The position numbers were made by a program, and so were the translations under genes. Below, one piece after another: positions 7,777-15,478 of a stretch of DNA of 60,683 nucleotides (position 1 is its first letter; every line of letters begins with the position of its first letter). The DNA comes from Herbiconiux oxytropis. GTDB lineage: Bacteria; Actinomycetota; Actinomycetes; Actinomycetales; Microbacteriaceae. The stretch lies in contig NZ_JANLCK010000016.1 in assembly GCF_024979315.1 (NCBI RefSeq), positions 1-60,683 on the forward strand. The letters are read 5' to 3'. The notes under the pieces were generated by a model. It saw nothing but the letters and a program-made list of their open reading frames with translations. It did not search any database and was not told the origin of the DNA.

Positions 7777-8658
7777 ATGCTCATCATGCAACTTCTCGTC
7801 GACGGGGTCGGCAAGGGCGCCATCTACGCGGCCCTCGCTCTCGCGATCGTCGTGTGCCATCGCAGCACCGGCCTCATCAACTTCGCCCAGGGCGAGTTCG
7901 CCACCCTCTCCGCCATGCTCACGGCCGTGCTCACCGCCTCCGGCATCCCGGTCTGGTTCTCGCTCGGCATCGCCGTGGTGGTCTCCTTCATCGGCGGTGC
8001 GCTCATCCAGTTCGTCGTGGTGCGGCCCACCCTCAAGCGCCCCCACCTGGTGCAGATCATGATCACCATCGGCCTCTACATCTGCGCGAACGCCGTGGGG
8101 CAGATCGTGTTCGGACCCACGCCGAGACCGCTCGACCCCCTCTTCCCGGCGGGCGGCTTCTCCCTCGTGGGCATCCGCATCTCATGGGACCTGGTGGGAG
8201 TCGTGCTGCTGCAGGCCCTCGTCATCACCGCTCTCACCCTGTTCTTCTCGCGCACCAAGGCGGGTCTCGGCTTCCGTGCCGTGGCCACCGCGCCGGCCGC
8301 CAGCCGGGTGGTGGGCATCCGGGTGGAGCGGATGCACATGGTCGGCTGGGGCATCGCCGCCGCCCTCGGCGCCGTAGCGGGCGTGAGCCTCACCAACCTC
8401 GGAGTGTATGTGGAGCCCTCGATGATGACCCCTGTTCTCGTCTTCTCTCTCGCCGCCGTGACCATTGGAGGTTTCGACTCGGCGATCGGCGCGATCGTGG
8501 GAGGCGTGGTGATGGGTGTCGTGGAGACGTTCGCCACGAGCCTCATCCCGGGTCTCTCCGGCGACGCGGGCATGCTCGTGTCGCTCGTGGTGATCGTGGC
8601 CATCCTGCTGGTGCGGCCCCAGGGCATCTTCGGCCGGGAGCGGGTCGCCCGTGTCTGA
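7777..8658 (+). CDS. livH: Branched-chain amino acid-type ABC permease, LivH-like
   Basis: The 293-aa integral membrane protein has about eight hydrophobic helices. It contains the LivH hallmark near the N terminus (INFAQGEFATLSAM) and a conserved C-terminal region around VTIGGFDSAIGAIVGGVVMG. It begins 9 bases after LivF, with GAGG overlapping the LivF stop as ribosome binding site, and overlaps LivM by 8 bases. An ATG 9 bases further in is an alternative start. Confidence 0.92.
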   Translation: MLIMQLLVDGVGKGAIYAALALAIVVCHRSTGLINFAQGEFATLSAMLTAVLTASGIPVWFSLGIAVVVSFIGGALIQFVVVRPTLKRPHLVQIMITIGLYICANAVGQIVFGPTPRPLDPLFPAGGFSLVGIRISWDLVGVVLLQALVITALTLFFSRTKAGLGFRAVATAPAASRVVGIRVERMHMVGWGIAAALGAVAGVSLTNLGVYVEPSMMTPVLVFSLAAVTIGGFDSAIGAIVGGVVMGVVETFATSLIPGLSGDAGMLVSLVVIVAILLVRPQGIFGRERVARV

Positions 8659-9694
8659 GCCCACCCGTTCCACCAGGCTGCGACCATCCGGTCGGCGCGC
8701 CATCGGCGCAGCCGTCGTCAACCTCATCGTCATCGCGGCGCTGGTGGCGATCCCGCTGTTCTTCGAACCGTTCCGGGTCACCCAGTTCACCCAGATACTC
8801 GTGGTCGCCCTCGCCGTGATGGGCCTCAACCTGCTCACCGGGTTCACCGGGCAGATCTCGGTGGGTCACTCCGCGTTCTTCGGCTTCGGCGCCTACTCCG
8901 TCGGGGTCATCATGGCGAACACGGATGCGCCGATGCCCGTCGCCCTCGCCGCCGGCACAGCGATCGGCGCTCTCGCCGGGGCCGTGATCGGACTGCCCTC
9001 GCTGCGCATCAAAGACACCTCGCTCGCCATCGTCACCCTCGTGTTCGGAGCGTCGTTCCCCGCCCTGGTGAACATGTTCACAGGTCTGACCGGAGGAACG
9101 CAGGGGCTGCGGGTCGAGCGCATCTCGCCGGCCGAGGACTTCCCGTTCGCCGCCGATCAGACCCGCTATTACGTGGTGCTGTGTGCCGTGCTCGTGGTGG
9201 CGGCCTGCGTGCTGCTGCTCGACCGCAGCCGAACGGGCCGCGAGCTGCGGGCGCTCGGCGACAACGAGATCGCCGCCGTCACCTTCGGGGTGAACGCGCC
9301 GCGCCTGCGCATCGGGGTGTTCACCGCCAGCGCGGCCATCACCGCTCTCGCGGGAGGGCTGTTCGCCGTCACCAACGGGTTCATCTCCTCGGGCACGAGC
9401 TTCGTCACCATCCTCGGATCGATCGAGTTCCTCACCGCCCTCGTCATCGGCGGGCGGGCCATCCTGATCGGGCCGCTGCTCGGCGCCGCCATCGCCCAGC
9501 TGCTGCCCGCCCAGCTCGGCCAGGAGTCGCCTGAACTGGCGCACCTGGTGTACGGCGTCGTGCTCATCGTCATCCTCCTGCTCGCCCCCGGCGGTCTCAC
9601 CGGCCTTCGCCCGAGCACCTGGTTCCGGTCGCGCGGCCCCGAGCTCCCTCCCCTCCCCACCACAGCACCTCCCACGAAAGGAAGCACCGCATGA
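8651..9694 (+). CDS. livM: Branched-chain amino acid-type ABC permease, LivM-like
   Basis: The 347-aa membrane protein carries the LivM signature LNLLTGFTGQISVGHSAFFG around residues 57-76 and the cytoplasmic loop with GRELRALGDNEIAA. It has about nine predicted helices and a proline-rich cytoplasmic tail. It starts with GTG inside the end of LivH, and its stop overlaps the ATG of the binding protein (ATGA). Confidence 0.92.
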   Translation: MSEPTRSTRLRPSGRRAIGAAVVNLIVIAALVAIPLFFEPFRVTQFTQILVVALAVMGLNLLTGFTGQISVGHSAFFGFGAYSVGVIMANTDAPMPVALAAGTAIGALAGAVIGLPSLRIKDTSLAIVTLVFGASFPALVNMFTGLTGGTQGLRVERISPAEDFPFAADQTRYYVVLCAVLVVAACVLLLDRSRTGRELRALGDNEIAAVTFGVNAPRLRIGVFTASAAITALAGGLFAVTNGFISSGTSFVTILGSIEFLTALVIGGRAILIGPLLGAAIAQLLPAQLGQESPELAHLVYGVVLIVILLLAPGGLTGLRPSTWFRSRGPELPPLPTTAPPTKGSTA

Positions 9695-11043
9695 ACGCAC
9701 CATCGCGCGGAACCAACGGCGGTTCCCGACGCGTCGCCATGACGCTCGCCGGCATCACCACCATCGGAATCCTGCTCGCCGGCTGCTCGGCCCGCGTCGG
9801 CACCGACACGGCGACCGACGGAGCGACGGAAGGCGCCACGAGCGACCTCACCGCCGACTGCCTGCAGTACGAGCCCACCACCGGCATCACCGACGACTCG
9901 ATCAAGGTCGGCACCAGCCTCCCCATCACCGGCCCCCTCGCCACCGCGGGCACCTCGCGCTTCGGCACCCAGGCCTATTTCGACTACGTCAACGACAACG
10001 GCGGGATCGACGGGCGCACGATCGACTTCGTCGTGCGCGACGACGCGTACGACCCGTCGAAGACCACCACCAACGTGAACGAGCTCGTGAACGACGAGAA
10101 GGTGTTCGCCATGGTGTCGCTGCTCGGCACCGCCAACGTGCTCGCAGTGCAGCAGGACCTCCAGGACAATTGCATCCCCAACCTGCTGGTGCAGACCGGT
10201 GCGCCCGTGGTGTCGACGCCCGAGCAGACCTGGACCGTTCCGCAGTTCCCCACCTACACCCTCGAGGCCGAGGCGCTCGCGGCCGCCGCGGAGGCCTCCG
10301 GCGTGAAGACGGTGTCGATCATCTCGCAGAACGACGACTTCGGTAAGGCCTACGTCGAGGGCCTCACCGGAGCGCTCGAGGGCACCGACATCACCGTCAC
10401 CAAGCAGCTGACCTACGACGTGGGCGCCCCGTCGATCGACTCGCAGATCACCCAGCTGGCCGACGACGGAGCCGACGCGGTGCTCGTGGCGGCCCTCGGA
10501 ACGAAGTGCCCGCAGATCTTCAACGGCATCAACGCCTCCGGCTGGACACCGCAGCTGCTCGCCGGCACGCTCTGCACCACGAAAGGCCTGCTCACCCTGC
10601 TCGAGCCGGGCGCCGGCGCGAACATGATCTCGACCGCCTGGTACAAGAGCCCCAGCGATCCGGCCTGGACCGACGACGAAGGGATGCAGACCTACCGCGA
10701 CGCCATCGCGAAGTACACTCCCGAGGCCGACCCCAACGAGGACTTCGTGCTCGACGGGTGGCTGCTCGGCCAGGTGTTCGTCGACATCCTCGAGTCGTCG
10801 GACACGCTCGACCGGGCCGGAGTGATGGAGGCGGCGCGCAACGCCGACCTGCACGTCGACACCATGCTCGACGGCATCCAGTTCGTGACGAACGCCGACA
10901 CTTTCGAGCCGATCGATTCGGTGCAGCTGCAGCGCTACGACGCCGACGGCAAGTCGATGGTGTTCATCGACCCCGAGACGGCCGAAGACCTGCCCTCCGG
11001 CGAGACGATGCTCACGAGCGGCATCGCGGGGTCGGGCGAGTGA
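9691..11043 (+). CDS. Substrate-binding lipoprotein of the importer (Peripla_BP_6 type)
   Basis: The 450-aa secreted protein has a signal peptide ending in lipobox LLAGC (Cys32), so it would be lipid-anchored outside the membrane. The mature part has the two-lobed type I periplasmic-binding fold of Leu/Ile/Val and amide receptors, beginning with the family motif IKVGTSLPITGPLA and followed by FDYVNDNGGIDGR. It overlaps LivM by 4 bases and its stop overlaps the amidohydrolase GTG. The ligand is presumably the substrate degraded by the following enzymes. Confidence 0.92.
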   Translation: MNAPSRGTNGGSRRVAMTLAGITTIGILLAGCSARVGTDTATDGATEGATSDLTADCLQYEPTTGITDDSIKVGTSLPITGPLATAGTSRFGTQAYFDYVNDNGGIDGRTIDFVVRDDAYDPSKTTTNVNELVNDEKVFAMVSLLGTANVLAVQQDLQDNCIPNLLVQTGAPVVSTPEQTWTVPQFPTYTLEAEALAAAAEASGVKTVSIISQNDDFGKAYVEGLTGALEGTDITVTKQLTYDVGAPSIDSQITQLADDGADAVLVAALGTKCPQIFNGINASGWTPQLLAGTLCTTKGLLTLLEPGAGANMISTAWYKSPSDPAWTDDEGMQTYRDAIAKYTPEADPNEDFVLDGWLLGQVFVDILESSDTLDRAGVMEAARNADLHVDTMLDGIQFVTNADTFEPIDSVQLQRYDADGKSMVFIDPETAEDLPSGETMLTSGIAGSGE

Positions 11044-12428
11044 CGGCGGGCGCGCCCCGCCGGCCGGTGGCGATCGTCGGGGGAACCCTTCTCGACCCCG
11101 CCCACGGCGGCGACCCGGCGACAGGCGACGTGCTGATCGGAGCCGACGGGGTCATCGACGCCGTCGGCCCCCGGCTCGAGCCGCCCGCCGGCGCCGACGT
11201 CATCGACGCCCGGGGCGCGCTCGTTCTCCCAGGATTCGTCGACGCGCACCGCCACGCCTGGATGCCGGCGCTGCGCACCCTCAACGGCGACATGACCCTG
11301 CACGGCTACGTCCGCACCACCCGCAACCTGGTGATGCCGCACTACACGCCCGACGACGTGTACGTGGGCAACCTCGTGGGCTACTGGGACGCGCTCGACG
11401 CCGGGGTGACCACGATGGTCGACTTCTCGCACTGCCTCAACAGCCCCGACCACGTGCGGGCGGCCGCTACAGCCCTCGCAGAGGTGCCCATCCGGGCGCA
11501 GTTCGCGGTGGGCCTCAACGACGTGCCGGGCAAGGTGGGGGGCTTCGCATCGCTCCAGGCACGCATCGATGACTTCCGGGCACTGCTCGCCGACTCCGGT
11601 CTGCCCGAGCGGACGTCGTTGTGGATGAGTCTCTCCGATGTGACTCAGGCGGGCACCGCTCGCCTCCTCGAGGAGGTGCGGGCGGTGCGGGACGTCGGCG
11701 TGCCGATGACCTTGCACGGCCGCACCAAGATGCTGCGCACCCCGGTCTCCGAGATCAGGGCGCTGGCCGATGCCGGCCTGCTCGGCGACGACCTGCTCTG
11801 GGCTCACCTCGCCCAGGCCGACACCGAGGAGCTCACCCTGGTCGCTGACTCGGGAGGGCGTGTCGTGGCCGCGCCCGAAGACGAGCTGCAGATGGGAATG
11901 GGAATGCCGAAGATCCGCGAGTGGGAGGCCCTCGGGGGCCGGCCCGCGCTCGGGGTGTCGGTGGTGACCGCCGCCTCCGGCGACCTGTTCGGGCCTATGC
12001 GGCTCGCCCTGCAGACCATGCGCGCCCTCGACCACGAAGACGAGATGGCGCGCACCGGAACCTGGCCCGAGCAGGTGCGGCTCACCGCGCGCGACGCCGT
12101 GCGCTGGGCCACGGGAGACGGCGCCCACGCTGCGCTGCTCGAGGGTGTGACGGGATCACTCGCACCCGGCCTGAAGGGCGACGTGATCGTCATCCGCCCC
12201 GGCGTCTTCGCCCAGCCGGTGATCAATCCGTGGAGCACGGTCGTGGTGCAGTCGAACCGCAACGATGTGACGGATGTCGTCGTCGACGGCCTCGTGGTGA
12301 AACGCGGTGGAGTGCTCGACGTCGATCAGCGCATGCTCTCCTCCCGGCTCGCCCAGTCACATGACCGCATCATGGCGGCCGTCGACGCCGACGGCGGGCT
12401 CGGACGACAGGTCGTGCTGCCGTCATGA
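11040..12428 (+). CDS. Amidohydrolase-superfamily protein with an altered metal-site residue
   Basis: The 462-aa protein belongs to the metal-dependent amidohydrolase/deaminase superfamily. It has an N-terminal beta domain, H70 and H72 in DAHRH, later His residues in TLHGRTKM and LWAHLAQAD, and a C-terminal segment (LAPGLKGDVIVIR) closing the beta domain. The strand that normally carries the catalytic Asp reads GVSVVTAASGD; S307 occupies the position where relatives usually have Asp, so activity may be altered. The GTG start is inferred from the 4-base overlap with the binding-protein stop. It would hydrolyse an amide or deaminate the imported compound. Confidence 0.8.
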   Translation: MTAGAPRRPVAIVGGTLLDPAHGGDPATGDVLIGADGVIDAVGPRLEPPAGADVIDARGALVLPGFVDAHRHAWMPALRTLNGDMTLHGYVRTTRNLVMPHYTPDDVYVGNLVGYWDALDAGVTTMVDFSHCLNSPDHVRAAATALAEVPIRAQFAVGLNDVPGKVGGFASLQARIDDFRALLADSGLPERTSLWMSLSDVTQAGTARLLEEVRAVRDVGVPMTLHGRTKMLRTPVSEIRALADAGLLGDDLLWAHLAQADTEELTLVADSGGRVVAAPEDELQMGMGMPKIREWEALGGRPALGVSVVTAASGDLFGPMRLALQTMRALDHEDEMARTGTWPEQVRLTARDAVRWATGDGAHAALLEGVTGSLAPGLKGDVIVIRPGVFAQPVINPWSTVVVQSNRNDVTDVVVDGLVVKRGGVLDVDQRMLSSRLAQSHDRIMAAVDADGGLGRQVVLPS

Positions 12429-13618
12429 GCGTGCCCATCGCCTTCGGGTCGACCGGACACGGCGTCGCAGCCCGTCGCGGTGACACCGTACTCGACCTCG
12501 GCCGTGTGGCCAGGCACCTGTCGTCTCCGCACGAGGCGGTGCTCGCCGGGCCGACGCTCGACGCACTGCTCGCGGCCGGCCGGCCCACCTGGGACGCCGT
12601 CCGCGAGTCGGTCGAGGCGTGGTTCGACGACGCAGAGCTGGTGGAGCGGTTCGGCCATCCGATCGACGAGGTCGACGCCCGGCTGCCCTTCACCGTCGCC
12701 GACTACGTCGACTTCTTCTCGTCGCGCGAGCATGCCGAGAACCTCGGCCGCATCCTGCGCCCCGGCCAGCCCGCCCTGCAACCCAACTGGCTGAGCCTGC
12801 CCGTCGGCTACCACGGCCGGGCCGGCACGGTGGTGGCCTCCGGCACCCCCGTGGTGCGACCGAGCGGTCAACGTCCAGGCGGCCCTCTCGCTGCTGCGGG
12901 CGAATCGTCGTTCGGCCCGAGTCGCAAGCTCGACGTCGAGGTCGAGGTGGGGTTCGTAGTGGGTGGTTCGAGCGCACTCGGCAGCGCCGTCCCCACGTCG
13001 GCCTTCGAAGACGCGGTGTTCGGCGTCGTGCTGGTGAACGACTGGTCGGCGCGCGACATCCAGGCCTTCGAGTACGTGCCACTGGGCCCGATGCTCGCGA
13101 AGTCGTTCGCCACCTCGCTCTCGGCGTGGGTCTACCCGCTCGCGGCACTGGAGGCGGCCCGTGTGGCACCTCCTGCTCGGGAGAGGCCGATGCATCCGTA
13201 TCTTCAGAGCGACCAGGAGTGGGGGCTCGACATCGAGCTCGAACTGGCCGTGAACGGCACCGTCGTGTCGAGACCCCGCTTCCGCGAGATGTACTGGACC
13301 CCCGACCAGCAGCTCGCGCACCTCACCGTTAACGGGGCGAGCATCCGCCCGGGCGATCTCTTCGCCTCGGGCACCGTGTCGTCGGCGTCGCCCGAGGGTT
13401 ACGGATCGCTCATCGAGCTCACGCGCAACGGGGAGCAGCCGGTGAAGATCTCCTCCGGCGAGACCCGTGCGTTCCTGCTCGACGGCGACGAGGTGGTCAT
13501 CACGGCCACCGCGCCCGCGCCGGGTGGAGGACGATTCTCGCTCGGCGACGTGCGCGGGCGCATCGTGCCCGCATCCGCCCCGCATCCCACCCTCCAATCG
13601 AAGGAAGAACACTCATGA
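12425..13618 (+). CDS. fahA: Fumarylacetoacetase
   Basis: The 397-aa product has the full two-domain layout of fumarylacetoacetate hydrolase. A small N-terminal SH3-like domain precedes the FAH catalytic domain with DYVDFFSS, PVGYHGR (catalytic His), metal ligands in KLDVEVEVGF and VNDWSARDIQAFEY, and the Lys in GPMLAKSF. It cleaves a C-C bond of a beta-diketo acid, giving fumarate and acetoacetate in tyrosine/homogentisate catabolism. No homogentisate dioxygenase or maleylacetoacetate isomerase is nearby, so the real substrate here may be another ring-cleavage product. It overlaps the amidohydrolase and cupin genes by 4 bases each. Confidence 0.9.
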   Translation: MSVPIAFGSTGHGVAARRGDTVLDLGRVARHLSSPHEAVLAGPTLDALLAAGRPTWDAVRESVEAWFDDAELVERFGHPIDEVDARLPFTVADYVDFFSSREHAENLGRILRPGQPALQPNWLSLPVGYHGRAGTVVASGTPVVRPSGQRPGGPLAAAGESSFGPSRKLDVEVEVGFVVGGSSALGSAVPTSAFEDAVFGVVLVNDWSARDIQAFEYVPLGPMLAKSFATSLSAWVYPLAALEAARVAPPARERPMHPYLQSDQEWGLDIELELAVNGTVVSRPRFREMYWTPDQQLAHLTVNGASIRPGDLFASGTVSSASPEGYGSLIELTRNGEQPVKISSGETRAFLLDGDEVVITATAPAPGGGRFSLGDVRGRIVPASAPHPTLQSKEEHS

Positions 13619-14151
13619 ACCACGTTCTGCCCATCCGGGTGATCGTCACCGAGAATGACGGCGGGGGTCGCTCCTACATCGGCTCCGACGGCGCGGCCAC
13701 CGGCACCCACGTGCAACCGAACCGCCCCACCGCGCTCACCGACATCTGGCACATGGCCCAGGTGCCGACCGACCCGGCAGCGGACGGCTCGGCCTCGGCC
13801 GACCGGCCGTTCACGCTGTCGCCGCAGAAAGACGGCGTCGCGTTCCGGATCGTGCAGTTCGATCCGATGACGGCCGACGACTGGGCCCGACTCGACAGCC
13901 GCGAGGTGTTCGAGTCGATGAACGCCTCCGACGACCACGTCGGCGGCGAGCTCAGCCCGGTGATGCACCGCACGTCGACGGTGGACTTCGGCATCGTGCT
14001 GCAGGGTTCCATCACGATGGTGCTCGACAGCGGGCGGGTGGAGGTGAGCGCGGGCGACGTCATCGTGCAGAAGGCCACCAACCACGCCTGGGAGAACCAC
14101 GGCGACAGCACGGCGGTTATCGCCTTCATCCTGGTGGATGCCTCGGAGTGA
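13615..14151 (+). CDS. Cupin-domain protein
   Basis: The 178-aa protein has a single cupin barrel in its C-terminal half (about residues 90-170), containing GIVLQGSITMVLDSGRVEV and AGDVIVQKATNHAWEN. The His of the second cupin motif is present, but the first motif (normally HxH then Glu) is degenerate, so metal binding is uncertain. The N-terminal half may cover a substrate. It is the last gene of the importer operon, overlapping the fumarylacetoacetase by 4 bases and followed by a hairpin. Small cupins of this kind often accompany aromatic degradation clusters; the role is unknown. Confidence 0.8.
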   Translation: MNHVLPIRVIVTENDGGGRSYIGSDGAATGTHVQPNRPTALTDIWHMAQVPTDPAADGSASADRPFTLSPQKDGVAFRIVQFDPMTADDWARLDSREVFESMNASDDHVGGELSPVMHRTSTVDFGIVLQGSITMVLDSGRVEVSAGDVIVQKATNHAWENHGDSTAVIAFILVDASE

Positions 14152-14190
14152 ACCGGGTGGGTGAGGGCCTGGGCGGGTGCCACGAACAAC

Positions 14191-14222
14191 GGCCCCGCAC
14201 TCCAAGGGAGAAGCGCGGGGCC
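14191..14222. terminator. Bidirectional hairpin terminator
   Basis: GGCCCCGC (14191-14198) pairs perfectly with GCGGGGCC (14215-14222) around a 16-base loop. It lies between the convergent cupin and CWB2 genes. There is no T run, which is common for GC-rich actinobacteria. Confidence 0.55.
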
Positions 14223-14265
14223 GCGGCCGGGCGGCGAAGTGCCGGCCCTCAGATCACACGGACGA

Positions 14266-15348
14266 TCAGGTCGCGCACGGCGTCAGCGCCGCCACTGCCG
14301 GGCTCAGCGACGCCTCGCCGCCGAGCAGCGTCACCTGCGTGGCCCCGAGATCCTCGATGGAGTCGAGCACACCCTGCGGCACGCAGTCGCTCGGCACCAC
14401 GAACAGCGGCGCCGCGAGCTTGCCCGCCCACGAACCGCCGGCCAGCGCATCCGGGAACTTCAGCCCCGTCGCCAGGAACACCCGGCCCGAACTGCTGAAG
14501 GCGTCGTCGTTGATCGACTGCGAGGCCTCGAATCGATCCGCGCCACCCAGCCTCAGCACCGAGTCGCTGAACGACTTCAGGTCGGTCTCGATGCCGGCGG
14601 AGACCGAGTTCGGCCCACCCGCGATCTTGACCGTCGACTTGCCCTCGTCCACCAGCAGCTGCTCCGTGGGCTGATCGACCGTCGTGGCCGGGCCGTAGAC
14701 CAGCACCACCGGCGCCTGCGCGACCGCCGCCGCCGAACCCGCCGACAGCGCATCCGGGAACTTCTGACCCGTCGCCACGTACGCCGTCGACGACGGAGTC
14801 GAGTACCACTCGTACGAAGCCAGGTTGCGCGAGACCTCGTAGCGGTCGGCACCCGAGATGCGGGTCACGGTGGGCTTGTTGGGCAGATTCTCGATGGCGG
14901 CCTCGACCGCCGGCGAGACCGAGTTCGGCCCACCCACGATGAAGACCACCGACGGCACGAGTCGCGTGAGCTCGGCCTGCACGACCGGCGGCAGCGCATC
15001 CGGCGTGGTGAGCAGGAGCGAACCGCCCGCGTTGCTCGCCGCGGCCGGGCCTGCACTCAGGGCGTCGGGGTAGTTGGCGCCGGACGCCACGAACGCGAAG
15101 GCGGCCCGCTCCGGGAACTGCTGCTTCGAGATGTTCACCGCCACCTCGTAGCGGTCGGCCCCCGCCACCCGGTCGACCGTCACACCCGGCGCGGCGGCCG
15201 CATCGGCCTCCGTCGCCGAAGCCGGCGCCTGCGCGAGCAGCGAACCGAACGCGAGCAGGAAGGCCATCAGACCCAGGATGGCCACCTTCCACCGCCGCCG
15301 CGTGGTCTGGTCGCTCAGCGACCCCGTGGAGTGTGCGTGGTTCAGCAT
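14266..15348 (-). CDS. Minimal secreted CWB2 protein (signal peptide plus three wall-binding repeats)
   Basis: The 360-aa product consists of a signal peptide (hydrophobic core about residues 21-40, Ala-x-Ala near 42-46) and then only three cell-wall-binding type 2 repeats, at about 57-155, 157-255 and 260-360. Each opens with a variant of DRVAGADRYEV and contains PDALSAG and GGPNSVS. CWB2 triplets hold proteins non-covalently to an anionic wall polysaccharide, as in clostridial S-layer proteins. No effector domain is present. C322 and C358 in the third repeat are conserved in all three CWB2 proteins of this window. The ATG follows a GGGGAA ribosome site; an upstream in-frame extension was rejected. 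Confidence 0.9.
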   Translation of the reverse strand: MLNHAHSTGSLSDQTTRRRWKVAILGLMAFLLAFGSLLAQAPASATEADAAAAPGVTVDRVAGADRYEVAVNISKQQFPERAAFAFVASGANYPDALSAGPAAASNAGGSLLLTTPDALPPVVQAELTRLVPSVVFIVGGPNSVSPAVEAAIENLPNKPTVTRISGADRYEVSRNLASYEWYSTPSSTAYVATGQKFPDALSAGSAAAVAQAPVVLVYGPATTVDQPTEQLLVDEGKSTVKIAGGPNSVSAGIETDLKSFSDSVLRLGGADRFEASQSINDDAFSSSGRVFLATGLKFPDALAGGSWAGKLAAPLFVVPSDCVPQGVLDSIEDLGATQVTLLGGEASLSPAVAALTPCAT

Positions 15349-15442
15349 GGATTCCCCTTCGACTTCTGTCTGGTCGGCGGCATCGCCTGGCGGGTCGTCC
15401 CCTGACCCCACCAGTGCCAACGTATTGGTTGCGGGCACGCCG

Positions 15443-15468
15443 GTGCGCCCCCTCGTTCGGGGGCACAC
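15443..15468. terminator. Hairpin terminator downstream of the ligase-like gene
   Basis: GTGCGCCCCC and GGGGGCACAC form a 10-bp stem with one mismatch around a 6-base loop, just past the stop of the minus-strand polymerase/ligase gene. Confidence 0.45.
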
Positions 15469-15478
15469 GCCGAAGGGG

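Noticed and set aside
12425-13618. Tyrosine/homogentisate degradation cluster
   Set aside because: Only fumarylacetoacetase is present; no homogentisate dioxygenase, 4-hydroxyphenylpyruvate dioxygenase or isomerase was found nearby.
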